Positions 35,001 through 45,250 of a DNA stretch of 64,000 nt are shown here, in pieces (the first letter of the stretch is position 1; each line of letters opens with the position of its first letter). Under the pieces are notes generated by a model, which was not told the DNA's origin, did no database searches, and saw nothing but the letters and a program-made list of their open reading frames with translations. Source of the DNA: Nipponacmea schrenckii (taxonomy: Eukaryota; Mollusca; Gastropoda; Lottiidae); the NCBI GenBank assembly GCA_030562195.1, contig JAUJPP010000007.1:16861769-16925768 (forward strand). Reading direction: 5' to 3'. Both the position numbers and the translations under genes were made by a program.

Positions 35001-38000
35001 ATTTTTTTCTCAAGAAATTTTCTAAAATTTGAAATCATTTGTACCCAGCACTTCATTTGTTTCCCTTTAAAGGAAGAGATAACAATATTAAGTGAAGAAG
35101 TAGGTAGAAATAGTTGCTGTTAAATTTCTGTTGCGTTAGTTTTGTTTATATGAAACAAAAGATTTATAAAGAAATTACAACAAATTGTCCAACATTGTTT
35201 GCTATGCTTTTAGCTTGTTTTTTTATTTTGCATAATATTTCTTTTACATTTTTAATCAATTATTGTTTTAATTTATTTTATTTTTAGTAAATTTTTTCCT
35301 TTGTTTTTTTTATTATAATAATTTCATGTATGCATTATTTTCCTGCTCTAGGCCAGATTAGTATTAGGTACAATGGGAAGTAGGTCGTATGAGGTATAAG
35401 TTAGAACAATATCTGATATATTATAGTAGGATAGGATTGTATCTATATATAAAGATTCACTGTTGAACAGGGCTGTTGATTTCACTTTTTATATCACATG
35501 TCTTGTCTAAGCTCCAAAATGTTTGAAGTTTTTCATTAAATTGAGAATTGCTTGATGGCTAAATGGTTTGATATCTGCATTCCATAAGAAAATCATGAAC
35601 AGCTTTTGACAGAGCTGGTGGTTACATATATTGATTTAAGATCCTACAAGCCAGACCTTTACTGTATTCAATATCAGATCAACTACTTGAAAGAGAGTCA
35701 TATAAAGCTGTTTTATATAGGCTCTGAGTATTTTTTAAAAGCTATTTAAATCTACAGCCCTGTTTCTAAATCAAGCTAATTCTGTGTTGTCACATTCAAC
35801 CCAATAAACAAAAAGACTAATTTATTGCTAAAAATCTAATCAATAAACCTCTAATCAAGTTTCCAATATTAAAACTAATTGTTATGTATCAAAGTATAAG
35901 TATTTCTCTCAAATCAGCATGTTATAATACCAATTCTATGTGGATATTATTATTCCCTGTATGTTATTACTAGCATGTTATAATGTTATAACTAGCATGT
36001 TATAATGTTATAACTAGCATGTTATAATGTTATAACTAGCATGGTATGTCTTTATGTGTATTTGTATTTTATATTGATAATTGGGTTATTAATATTATTT
36101 ACTTGTTCACCCTTACTGGAATCCATACAATAATTTTTGATTTGAAGAACATTTTTCAATATTTTATGATGGAAGTCTAAATAATGAGTTAAAGGAACAT
36201 GTTTGCCTTTTGTTTGACCAATGATATCATTATCTCAGAAACTAGAATTTTTTAGCTGAGACTATCAGCCTTCTGTGTCGTGTGTATCCAGAATTATCTG
36301 CAAAGTTAAAATGATGACTGCAATATATAGAAAAGACACAGAAATAGGAAGTAAAATTCTTAGTACGAGTTACTTTTGAAGGGATAAGTCCATTTTAGTT
36401 CATTAACGTAAAGAGTATTGTGTGAACATCAGATAAATTGATAGCCCATTTTTTTTATTATGTGCATTGTGCATGGCCAAACCCTATTTATCAACAACAT
36501 AATATATACCTTGCCTTTCCTTACATGTCAAAATATATCATAACCTAGATCAAGGTTACAAACCATGAAACTTTGTATATATAATCTTAATTTGTGTATC
36601 CACTGTCCCATCCTTTTAATGGAGGGATTATACAGAGGTTTTCTAAAAAAATTCCCAATTAGTATGTCATCAGGCAATTACAGAAACCACAGATGCCTGA
36701 TTGGAAATTGGAATTGATGCTATCAGTGTCCCTGATACATATTCAATTTTTAGAAAACTTCTTTACAATTCCTTTAAGTGTTATGATTGAGAGCCAAGTA
36801 CATTCCAGTTATCCTGAATAAAATTTTTATCCCGAACTTATGTTTGCATTATGAAATGAGCTATTGTAAATGTGCAGAGAAAAATTAGTCTTCATTGTCT
36901 TCATTGACTTTTGACAGAATCAAAATGAATGGAAGACTTTGTTTTTTGTTGACTAAAGCATGAATTTGACTTGATATTTTGTTAATTATCATTGGTGCAA
37001 CAATGTGTAGTCAAATGTGTTTTATTAATTTTCTCAGTAATTCAGTTGTATTACATTAAATTATTTTTATTTTTCTATTGGTATGAATATATTAATATTT
37101 TATTTCCTTACTATGCAATGTTTTATTTTTGATAATTATTAATTTTATGCTTATTTAATTTTACTTTTCTAATCATTTTGAACTTATTTTGGTTTACTCT
37201 TTGTGTTTTGTAATAGCCTACTAAGCTTCTTATGTTTTATTTTGTTGTTTAAAAGTTATGTAAGAATTTTTTTTCTGTTTTTCAGCAATCCTGTAGAATG
37301 TCCACATTGATTTTAGAGATTAAAAAGTTAATAGTTTTATTTTGCCACACCCTAAAGGTAAGTTATTATACAGAGAAAGGGGAAGGGATGGGTGGATATT
37401 GTGGATATTAATATTGTACCCTCGAAAGGGATGCCACGTTACAAAAAGGGAGTTAAAAAAAGGGAAATATGAACGGCTGGATGTATAACCTTATGACCTT
37501 TAATTAAGTTTGACCCATGTGTTCTCTGGGACAGGGATGCAGAGTTGAGAGTTGACCTATAGGGGAGTTATTATACAGAAAAGTAAAAATAGTGCCTGGC
37601 TGGATTCATAGACTTCTAATAATATGGATAATAATTATAAGAGATTTGAAACCTCAAAAGCCGAGTTGATAATCTCAATTGCAGCAACATCCTACTGTAA
37701 TAGTTTTTTTAAGCTAAAATTTAGTAAAAACTTTGGACTAGGACCTCTTAATAATACAACCAACACAGTTTTATGACACTTTATTGTTTTACAATGGGCA
37801 GTGCAATATTAGGGTCCAAATCTCTCTCAAAGCTAGACTAATTCTGTAATGAATAAAATAATTTGTGTTACTATTATTAATGTATTGATATTGTATTATA
37901 GGGGTATGGTTTTAGTGTAGGCAGATTGTTAGAACTTTTATTAGAAATGAGGTAAGTACAGACAAATATTCAAATTAACCTGTCCTAGTGAGACACATAA

Positions 38001-41000
38001 ACAATTATTTATATAATCTATTATATATGTGACTCTGTCATTGAACCATATATGTTATCTGGTGCTGATGTTCTTTCATATGATAATAATTTCATTAAAT
38101 CCAACAAAATGGGCCCTTGGTTTAGACACAAAACATTTATGATTGATTCTTTGTAGTCTTTTTCTTGACAAAACCCATATTTGCTCAACTTTTGTAACAT
38201 TTGATATTTATAGGGATCGTTATAGTGAAATTTTATCAGACCAATGGATAGATGTTTTTAATGAAATATTTCAAGAAGATAATTATACACCTATTAGTGT
38301 TTCTACAATTGAAGAGTTCAGTCTTATAACATCCCAGTTACCATATGTAGATAAACAGTTAGAAACTGTAAGTTATTATATGTTCTGTAACCAAGAGGTA
38401 TAGAACTTGAAACAATGGTATCAATTGATATTCAGACTGTAACATGTTAATGGCACTTTTATTTGTAAACTGGACCCCTGATGGGTACGCTTATCTCTAC
38501 ATTAACAAACAGGTTCAACCTTAACATCAAAGCAAGATGTTGTCAACTCAGAAACCAATGCATGATAGTAGTTAATCAAATGATCATTGTCCAATCAATG
38601 CCAAGATGACTATAACTCAAATTCGTTCCTCGATACCAAGCTCGAGATGTGATTTGTTATATTCATTTAGATTACAGTCAATCAGGCTTTGTAACTCCAT
38701 TTCATTGGTAGTTGAAAACATTAGTAAGAGCTATATCAAGCTTGAAGATGAGAAAAATGTAGGCTTAGAGATTGACTTTTTTAATGATGATTTCTGTTTT
38801 AGCATTATGACATTGAGAATTTCATATTAACTTTTGCAGGAACCATTTCCAAGACGATTCCCCTACTCCCAGTTTGTACCTAGTGTATTCAACCAAGTTA
38901 AAGAATATATCAATGCCTGTTTAAAATTCTCAGCAGATTTACATCTCAGGTTTGTTATTTTACTTCCTATTTCTCTTTATTGGAGTCATACTCATTTACT
39001 CACTTATATTTGATATACCATCTCATATGAAATGTACATTAGCTACTTCCATTGTTTCGGCAATATGATGTTTTTCATTTGCGATTCATATTTCATCTGT
39101 ACTTGGTTTATTTATCACTTTTCAGGCAAGCCTTTGTTAGTATATTTTAATTTGACAAAGTTTTTTTTAAAGATGTAGACAAAATTTGAAATTCATTGTT
39201 ATTATCAGAAATATTGATAAAGGATGATTGATTATTTTGTAGCCATACAGAAATAGATGATATGATCAGAAAGTCAACTAATAATTTATTAACTAAAACA
39301 CTGGGTGGTTGTTTATCACAACTGATAAAACGTCCTAATTTTGGACTCCTACAGGTATGTATAGGTCAAATATACTTCATAATATTTTGATTACATTAAA
39401 AATACTTATGATAGGCATTATTAGAATATATGGAATATATAATATGATCTCTTCTTAAACCTTGTCCTTCAATATAGGATGATAGGAAGTTTTTACTAAA
39501 ATAATACTATAACTTTACTGTTAAATGTGTCTGATGTGCTTCAAAATATATTGTTCTATGTTTCAGTTAATCCAAATATCTATTAATATGAACTATTTAG
39601 AGAAATCTTGTTCATTATTAGAAGAATACATATCTAGTATAACAGGGTAAGTTAAAAAAAAAATTCATTCAAACTATCATCATTTTTATATTAATCTGTA
39701 TTATTAACTGCCAATATCCAGTTTGGATGTCAAAATATGTCATATTAAATAAGAGCTTGCAATGTTCTTTGTCATATAGAAATCTGAATTTCAGTAAAAG
39801 ATATGTAAGACTGAGGGATTATGTTGTCAATATGTGCCAATATCCAAATTTAATGTCAAATTGAATTAAGAATACTAATATCTGTGAGACAGTAAGTAGA
39901 AAGTTGTATTCTTAATTCTTAGATGACTGATGTTTTGAAAGTGGTTTTTATATGTTATTACTCATGTAATCAAGACAGAATCTTTAAGATTTACCCATTT
40001 TTTGTGTAAAGCACCTTTTGGTGAAGACTACGCAATGTTACATTCATTTATATCTATTACCATTTATATCTATTTCAGGGCTGAAAAGGACAGTGTACAT
40101 GTGTCAAGGTTGCATGGAACATCTATGTTTAAGGTACGTTCATCTTTGTATCAACACACAAAGCCTTAATAATTATCTAAAATCATGGTCATTTCAATAG
40201 ACCCACAAAATAACATTCAAATTGACCTTATGCTAAAAACATTTTTTAATTTTGAGCACCCCTTTTTCCTTTGGAAAAAATTCCAAAAAATTTTTTAAAA
40301 AATTTAATTTTTCTTTTTTTGTCAAAACTTTTAAAAAAAAGGAAAAATTGAAAGGGAAAAAGTGATTGCTAAAAAAACAAACATATTAATTATTTTTTTC
40401 CAAAATTTCCAATTTTCTGAAAATGGGGGTTTGAAATTTCTAAAACCCTTTGGTGGGGTTGCCAAAAAAAAGTTTTTTACTACAAATAATAGAACCCTAT
40501 TCAGAGAATTTGGAACCCTTTTTTAAAAAAAAAAAGGGACTTAACTAAAATGGGGATTTTCTGTAAGTGATGTCATAATCCCTAAGTTTTAAAATTGTCA
40601 GAGCATGACTAAATATGGAATGGTCCCTAATCATTTAAAATTTCAGAAATATTTGTTAAATTTGGCAATTTTAAAATTTTATTTGGGAAAAATGCAACTT
40701 TTTAACAATAGTCTGAATGTAAAAAACAAAATTTTAAAAGCCGAGGTTTTGAATATATTTTTTACGTTTTATTAAGCCCTGAAAAATAAAAGGGGATTTA
40801 AATATTTGTTTAAAAAAAAATTTTGTCCTTTTTAGAGTAAAAAACTGTATAGTATACATGGAAATTTACGGAATTATAGAGGCTCATATTCATTAATATT
40901 TTGATTTCTAGCAACTTATGATTGGACGATTACTGAAACACGAGGTCATTCCAGTGGATATATCATGGATTTAATCGCCTTCTTACAGAGTACCTTCATG

Positions 41001-44000
41001 TCTTTTACTAACTTACCTGTAAGTTTATTTTATATTTACTCTTCATATTTCTCTGTAACATTGACTAGTGAAACAGAGGGACAGTTATTTCTTGATTATA
41101 CTCTTTCATTGACTTGTCTTTCTCTATATACTATTTTGATTTTGAAAAGTCTAGACTCTTTTGTAATTGTTCAATCGTGCGTATCTGTAAGTGTGAAAAA
41201 TCCTATTTGAAGTTAAACTCCATATATATCTCATCTGTATTAGGTGTGCAGACTGATAGAAAATTAAGCAATTATTTTCACAGATGCTGTATGGTGATTA
41301 AAATAGCAAGAATGACATCAGGTTAATCCTAGAAAGGGATTACCCAACAATCATTGGCTGATTTACGTCTTTACGCATAGTTAATTATGTACATATGGTT
41401 GGTATGCCATATACTACAGATCAGGTACATGAATACAAATGCATAACTCACAGCTGACAAGAAATAAACGGATACTCCATATAAGATTTTAAGTTAATAG
41501 TTGAATAGAAAACATTAAAATTATTCTACTCACATGGGTGATTTAAAGCCTTCTTTGATTTTGTCCACACTTTTAATTTGTGTTGTATCAGTTATATATT
41601 ACTTTACTTCTTGTGCTAACCTTTTTCCTTGGTTACGTACCTTTTATTTCACATTTTATGCTTCAGTTCTTAGTCTCATATTTTACAAATAAATAAGTGC
41701 TTTGACATGAAATATGAAATCTTAAAAATCCCGATTTTGTTTTTGGTTTCTTTAACAAAAGAGGTATTTTTTTCGTCAATAATTCCATGTGCTTGGACCA
41801 TTTATGAGACTATGTTCTCATCACCATCTAACACAACTTGATTATAAATTTGTGCTAAAAGTTGTTTTGAGTTTGTAAGCATTAAAAAGATGCTTTAAGT
41901 TCTTCATTGTTAAGAATCTAGAAGAAAAAAGGTAACTCTGGCAGATTTGTAAATTGAAGGTGTGACTAATTTTCCAAATCTGAAATTTTACGATGTTATG
42001 CACCTGATATATAAAAAGGGTTTAATTCGGCTGATTTGTAAATTTTATTTTGTAAGCGATATTTTTATACGAGAGATGACGTAGCGGCAGATACTGTGAG
42101 TACAGACTATTTGTATACAGTGAGTAATGGCATGAAGCCTGCCATCTTCCCTACCTTAGGTTATATTTAATTTGTATTTTTTTATATTAATTATTCTGGG
42201 ATTTGATGCCAAAATATCCAATATCCCTAATTGTGTAATTTAAAGACATCTGTGGCCTTATTTTCAAAAACTTAGCTGAAATCCAGATTTTGAGAAATAC
42301 AATGTTATGATTGGATAATAAAGGTCTATGTTAATGATTGACCAATCTGATACTGGAATACTTAATCATCTGGAGTTAAGTTTTTGAAAGATGGATGTAA
42401 TTTTCACCCATGGAGATATATTGGATGCTCCTGGCAACAACTTCTTATTTGATTAAAGTTATACAGGATTAATGTTCCATTCTATTGCGTTGAAAAAGTT
42501 CATACTTGACTTTTTTAAAGTTGTTCCATTTAGATCTTTCATTTTTTTTTTATTTAATGACAAAACCTTATACTATTGGGTGCCTCTGTTCATCAAATAT
42601 TTATTTTTCTCCAATTGCAAGAGACACTTTACAATTCAAATGGACCTCAATACCTGAGATGATAATGTAAAAAATTTGTCACTGAAATGTATTTTAGTGT
42701 GTATTTATTTAGATGACTGGTATTGCTTTTCTAACTGTATTTAATTTGCTTTGAATAGCATGTTATAGGATAACAAAATCTTTTCATTTTTTTAAATTTA
42801 AATTTTCATTTAAATTATTGAAACTAACATTGTATTTTCAGGCATGAAGAGTTAACTTTCCCTTTTAGCCATTTACTTTTACGAAATATAACATTTACAT
42901 TGCCTTGTACATAACATTAGAAATACACTCATAATGCATGATAGATGAGCACCAACTACAATAGATTTCACTTCATGTTTCCCTTAATAAAAAGTATATT
43001 TATGAAGCCTTAACTTGACTAATAATTAAATTTTGTCTTGAGCAATTGTTGCATTTTTTTCTCATTCTTTTTCACTGGGAAAAGACTCTAAAATTTCTAG
43101 AAACCTCTGACTCTCTTTATGACAATTTCATCATCAACTGACATTTGATTTTAAGTCTTTATAAAGGGTAGCTCCATGTTTTTGAAAAAATAAGGATAAA
43201 TCACATGGGAACTATTTACAAAATTCTAACTTAAGTTTCAGATTTATTGCAATTTGATTGGTTAATATAGCTAGATTTAAAATCCAATTTAGTAATTGAC
43301 CAATCAGATGAAGTAAAAGTTGAGTTTCTGTGAATAAGGTTGGTTCAAAGGTTGTTAATGTTGAAGACTAGTACTGCTATTGTGTAATAAAAACTAAAAA
43401 TGATTTAAAAATTGAATATATATATATACAGAATCTGAAATTTCAAGATAAGTCTAATATATTTCTAGGAAAAAGTAGCGAGAACAGCATGTATGTCAGC
43501 ATGTCAACATATAGCAGCTAAATTAATGGAGTTTTTAGTTGATAATGATGTGAAACAGATGACAATGGGGTCATTACAACAATTTAATTTAGATTTGATA
43601 CAATGTGAAGGTTTGTTTCTATTTTTCTATTGTGTTACAGGCTGTGCATGTTAAAGATTTCAAACAGTTGAAAATCTAAAAAGAGCTTTCTTGAAAAGAT
43701 TTGCATTCCATTACCTGGCCCAAAAGGTAATATTAGTTACACTAGTATACATTATGGATGGTAAAGAATAAATCAATTTTATATTTTATGTTCCAATATC
43801 TATTTTCAGAGTTTGCTGATTCAGAGCCAGTACCTGGATCGAGTGATGGAACTTTAAAACTGGCTTTTGCTGATCTGAGACAAGTAAGATTTAAATATTT
43901 CATTTCTTTATGGATATATAATGCCATCACCTATGTCTTTCCAAAATTGACATGCAAAGGGAATGGAGGCAAAATTGTGTCAGATTCTTATCAATATTGT

Positions 44001-45250
44001 TTTGTGTAGTTTTATATCTACATTTCTTAGAAAAGTACTTATTTCAGAACAATTCCACTACTATTGACAGAGTTGATGACTTTCTCTAAATATACTACTA
44101 ACTTGAGCCTACAAGATGCCTATGTAAGATTGAATTAATTAATCTGTATTTACACTTCTTTTGTTTTAGCTACTAGATCTGTTTATAAATTGGGACTGGT
44201 CGATGTATCTAGCTGACTATGGTAAACAACATTCTAAATATATCAGAGTACCTCGATACACAGCTATTAATCTCTTAGAAAAGTAAGTTATTAATCTCTT
44301 AGAAAAGAAAGTCATTCATTCTTAGAAAAGTAAGTTATTCATTCTTAGTTAATTTAATTAATCTTTTTAGAAAAGTAAGTTATTCATTTTAGAAAAGTAA
44401 GTTATTCATTCTTAGTAAAAGTAAGTTAATCTTTTAGAAAAGTAAGTAATTCATTCTTAGAAAATAAGTTATTTCAGAAAATAATTATTCATTCTTAGAA
44501 AAGTAAGTTATTAATCTCTTAGAAAAGTAAGTTATTAATCTCTTAGAAAAGTAAGTTATTAATCTCTTAGAAAAGTAAGTTATTAATCTCTTAGAAAAGT
44601 AAGTTATTCAATTCTTAGAAAAGTAAGTTATTAATCTCTTAGAAATAAGTTATCATTCTAAATAAATAATCTCTTAGCAAAGTAAGTTATTCATTCTTAG
44701 AAAAGTAAGTTATTAATCTCTTAGCAAAGTAAGTTATTCATTCTTAGAAAAGTAAGTTATTAATCTCTTAGAAAAGTAAGTTAACATTCTTAGGAAAATA
44801 AATAATCAATTTAAGAAAATATCTTATTCATTCTTAGTAAAAGTTAGTTATCATTTTATTAAAAAGTAAGTTATTTTATAAAAGCAAGTTGTCATTCTAA
44901 GAAAAGTGAGATCATCCTTAGAAAAATAAGATATCATTCTAAGAATAAGTGAGTTATCATTCTAAGGAAAGAAAATATTTCTTACAAGGATAATATCTTA
45001 GGTTCATAAGGATCATACCAGCTGGCTCTTGGCATTGATCTAGTCTGTACTAATAGTAATTGGAAATAAAGATGATTAGATTATTTGGTCTTGTTTACAA
45101 TGTTCCTTTTTCAGATTAAACAATGCTGATAAGAAGAAAAATAATTTATTCTCAGCGTTGAAAAAGAATGAAAGAGACAAGAAAAAATTAGTAGAAACAG
45201 TGTTAAAACAGTTACGTGGATTAGAAAATGGTACTGCAGTTCATGGATAG
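26045..45250 (+). CDS. EXOC6: Exocyst complex component 6 / Sec15 (22 exons found, one missing)
   Basis: Sec15 is the exocyst subunit that binds Rab GTPases on secretory vesicles and links them to tethering at the plasma membrane. Exons: 26045-26211, 27118-27283, 30373-30511, 31003-31048, 31341-31545, 32162-32302, 32679-32747, 33174-33257, 33867-33913, 34145-34265, 37286-37357, 37902-37951, 38214-38367, 38840-38949, 39243-39354, 39567-39646, 40079-40133, 40912-41018, 43469-43610, 43810-43883, 44170-44282, 45115-45250. Diagnostic segments are VYDGAELDKFLDKLD, KNITTAIDNLSLSLP, YYPALKTLEQLEHTYLPRV, YGFSVGRLLELLLEMRDRY, ACMSACQHIAAKL, LLDLFINWDWSMYLADYG and the C-terminal LVETVLKQLRGLENG. Phases agree at every junction except 40133/40912, where an exon of about 73 nt (family sequence ending ...DEFxxLA) must be missing. 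With it the protein is about 820 residues, close to vertebrate EXOC6/EXOC6B (804-811). ATG ATG at 26045 leaves the first codon uncertain by one. AATAAA at 45892-45897 is a possible poly(A) signal. Confidence 0.93.
27614..27635. repeat. Left 22-bp target-site duplication of the Penelope-like insertion
   Basis: These 22 bases (tttcattcattctacaag plus tttt) are identical to 30267-30288. They directly abut the left arm of the palindromic element in EXOC6 intron 2. Confidence 0.8.
27679..27712 (-). ncRNA. Hammerhead-like ribozyme motif, left copy
   Basis: This is the reverse complement of the motif at 30151-30184: CTGAGGA, a stem built from CGGCG and CGCCG, then GAAAC. Recorded separately because each arm of the palindrome has one. 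Strand follows the element's sense. Confidence 0.4.
28135..29070 (-). CDS. Penelope-like reverse transcriptase tail plus GIY-YIG endonuclease (left copy)
   Basis: An open frame of up to 311 codons. It begins in the reverse transcriptase catalytic motif (VDDTFVML, residues about 9-16), followed by the thumb region (IPFLDVRI, CVYRKPTHTDQYVNF). It ends in a GIY-YIG endonuclease: GCVYRVECSCGSSYIGETKR, then PLDVRLKDH and the conserved C-terminal HEAINIRRYQPDLNRDEG. RT followed by C-terminal GIY-YIG is the hallmark of Penelope-like elements. The N-terminal 400 or more residues of RT are absent because the copy is truncated at motif C. The first eight residues come from the palindrome junction, so it cannot be a working polymerase. 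The frame is otherwise undamaged, which indicates a young insertion. Confidence 0.85.
   Translation of the reverse strand: MMAALFRKVDDTFVMLGENDEPTALLQHLNAQHRRIKFTMEKEENDSIPFLDVRIMRIGGQLKTCVYRKPTHTDQYVNFQSNTPQHVKRAAITTLVRRAKRICDPEYFQQELQHIKNVFCMHNNYPSTFVHEAIRSTLMAKPTNQQSDTNRPPNRIVIPFIGRASYQIKKILKKSVGIETVFSGNTTLKDLLKANGKFNPSNNQKPKGCVYRVECSCGSSYIGETKRPLDVRLKDHQDKPGNEGTSAVAEHLAMGRKTGHKVNFENTNILTLNKHIDKTRRLHEAINIRRYQPDLNRDEGVRISHAYDKLI
29054..29728 (+). pseudogene. Penelope-like GIY-YIG end, right copy, 5' truncated
   Basis: The translated right arm is the same as the left from KRAAITTLVRRAKRICDPEY onward. By eye there is only one amino-acid change in about 225 residues (CVYRIEC against CVYRVEC). 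It has lost all RT catalytic motifs. An ATG at 29036 in junction sequence keeps a 230-codon frame open, but this is accidental. Confidence 0.82.
30151..30184 (+). ncRNA. Hammerhead-like ribozyme motif, right copy
   Basis: CTGAGGA fits the hammerhead core CUGANGA. It is followed by a 5-bp stem (CGGCG with CGCCG, loop ggggaaaca) and then GAAAC, the second core strand. Hammerhead ribozymes are known from the terminal repeats of Penelope-like elements, which fits the context. I could not find a clear stem III or cleavage triplet, so it may act only as a dimer or be inactive. Confidence 0.45.
30267..30288. repeat. Right 22-bp target-site duplication
   Basis: Identical to 27614-27635; bounds the palindromic Penelope-like insertion. 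Confidence 0.8.
30470..30849 (+). repeat. 42-bp minisatellite made of the end of EXOC6 exon 3 and its splice donor, 9 copies
   Basis: The unit is gtagggtggttaatatagat followed by aacctgtctctatcactgccag. It contains the last 27 or so coding bases of exon 3 plus the GTAGGG donor. The first donor is at 30512 and the last at 30848, exactly 8 x 42 bp apart. Because 42 is a multiple of three and the unit lacks stops, each downstream donor would add 14 residues (a GRVVNIDNLSLSLP-like repeat) without shifting frame. Copies differ by only one or two bases. Confidence 0.95.
31196..31276 (+). repeat. Partial duplicate of the EXOC6 exon 5 acceptor region
   Basis: It aligns by eye with 31304-31390: 'gactatttgatattgtaatt', then gtagatatta, then 'accctagacc' and 'caattagaacata'. 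It covers the polypyrimidine/acceptor and about the first 40 bases of exon 5. It has several small deletions and no donor, so it is a pseudo-exon. Confidence 0.8.
31906..32073. mobile_element. TTAA-flanked MITE in EXOC6 intron 5
   Basis: The left end agagatagtaaagaggtttt and the reverse complement of the right end agggattgtaatgaggtttt are closely related, and TTAA flanks both ends. The same termini occur at 36620-36773. Non-coding. Confidence 0.65.
33520..33805 (-). mobile_element. tRNA-derived SINE, minus-strand copy in EXOC6 intron 8
   Basis: In reverse complement it begins 'aggagccacagaggctca', continues 'gctagcctgaaggtctcagc', and shares 'cagcccagtttccccttgtt' and 'gttggaaatcacaaagac' with the SINE at 5931. 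The B-box is degraded. Confidence 0.7.
34698..35393 (+). other. Three possible in-frame microexons in EXOC6 intron 10
   Basis: Between the exon ending 34265 and the one starting 37286, both phase 0, three short segments are bounded by AG and GT and have lengths divisible by three. They are 34698-34709 (FDEL, 12 nt), 35073-35099 (EEITILSEE, 27 nt) and 35352-35393 (ARLVLGTMGSRSYE, 42 nt). The third has the best sites (ctctag, gag/gtataag). They fall where Sec15 proteins vary in length. Without transcripts they remain candidates for alternative exons. Confidence 0.3.
35971..36041 (+). repeat. 22-bp tandem repeat, about 3 copies
   Basis: Unit tagcatgttataatgttata plus ac, near-identical copies, inside EXOC6 intron 10. 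Confidence 0.85.
36193..36400 (+). mobile_element. Diverged member of the TTAA MITE family seen at 47331
   Basis: It starts after TTAA with aggaacatgtttgcc and shares 'agaattatctgcaaagttaa' and 'ggaagtaaaattctta' with the element at 47331-47720. The right end is not clear. Confidence 0.5.
36620..36773. mobile_element. TTAA-flanked MITE in EXOC6 intron 10
   Basis: The left end (agggattatacagaggtttt, ctaaaaa) and the reverse complement of the right end (aggaattgtaaagaagtttt, ctaaaaa) form terminal inverted repeats over about 27 bp. TTAA lies at both sides. Same family as 31906-32073. Confidence 0.65.
40230..40860. other. Homopolymer-rich, probably corrupt sequence covering a missing EXOC6 exon
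   Basis: This stretch is unlike its surroundings: dense runs of A, T, G and C (for example ggggg, ccctttttcc, aaaaaaaaggaaaaa) with no codon structure. The EXOC6 exons on either side (ending 40133 in phase 0, starting 40912 with two phase bases) do not join in frame. They also lack about 24 residues present in all Sec15 proteins. The simplest reading is a poor-quality consensus that hides an exon of about 73 nt. Confidence 0.6.
42262..42395. mobile_element. Small inverted-repeat element in EXOC6 intron
   Basis: 'ttttcaaaaacttagct' at about 42262 is complementary, with one mismatch, to 'agttaagtttttgaaag' near 42377-42393. It surrounds about 110 bp including 'ttatgattggataataaagg'. A similar arrangement occurs at about 43213-43345, so it may be a small MITE family. 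Confidence 0.45.
43213..43345. mobile_element. Small inverted-repeat element, second copy
   Basis: The ends 'tttacaaaattctaacttaa' and 'aaaagttgagtttctgtgaa' are partly complementary. The core phrases 'gattggttaa' and 'gaccaatcaga' form a further inverted pair. It is related in layout to 42262-42395. Confidence 0.4.
44263..44960 (+). repeat. 24-bp minisatellite made of the EXOC6 exon end and splice donor after 44282, about 28 copies
   Basis: The unit is gtaagttattaatctcttag plus aaaa. It repeats the last ~17 coding bases of the exon ending at 44282 together with its GTAAGT donor. Early copies are nearly perfect; later ones shorten to 23 bp (ttcattcttag) and decay. Unlike the exon 3 array, the exon frame here runs directly into TAA inside the unit. 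Use of any downstream donor would therefore truncate the protein before its last 45 residues. Each unit also carries a CTTAG acceptor-like word. Confidence 0.93.
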
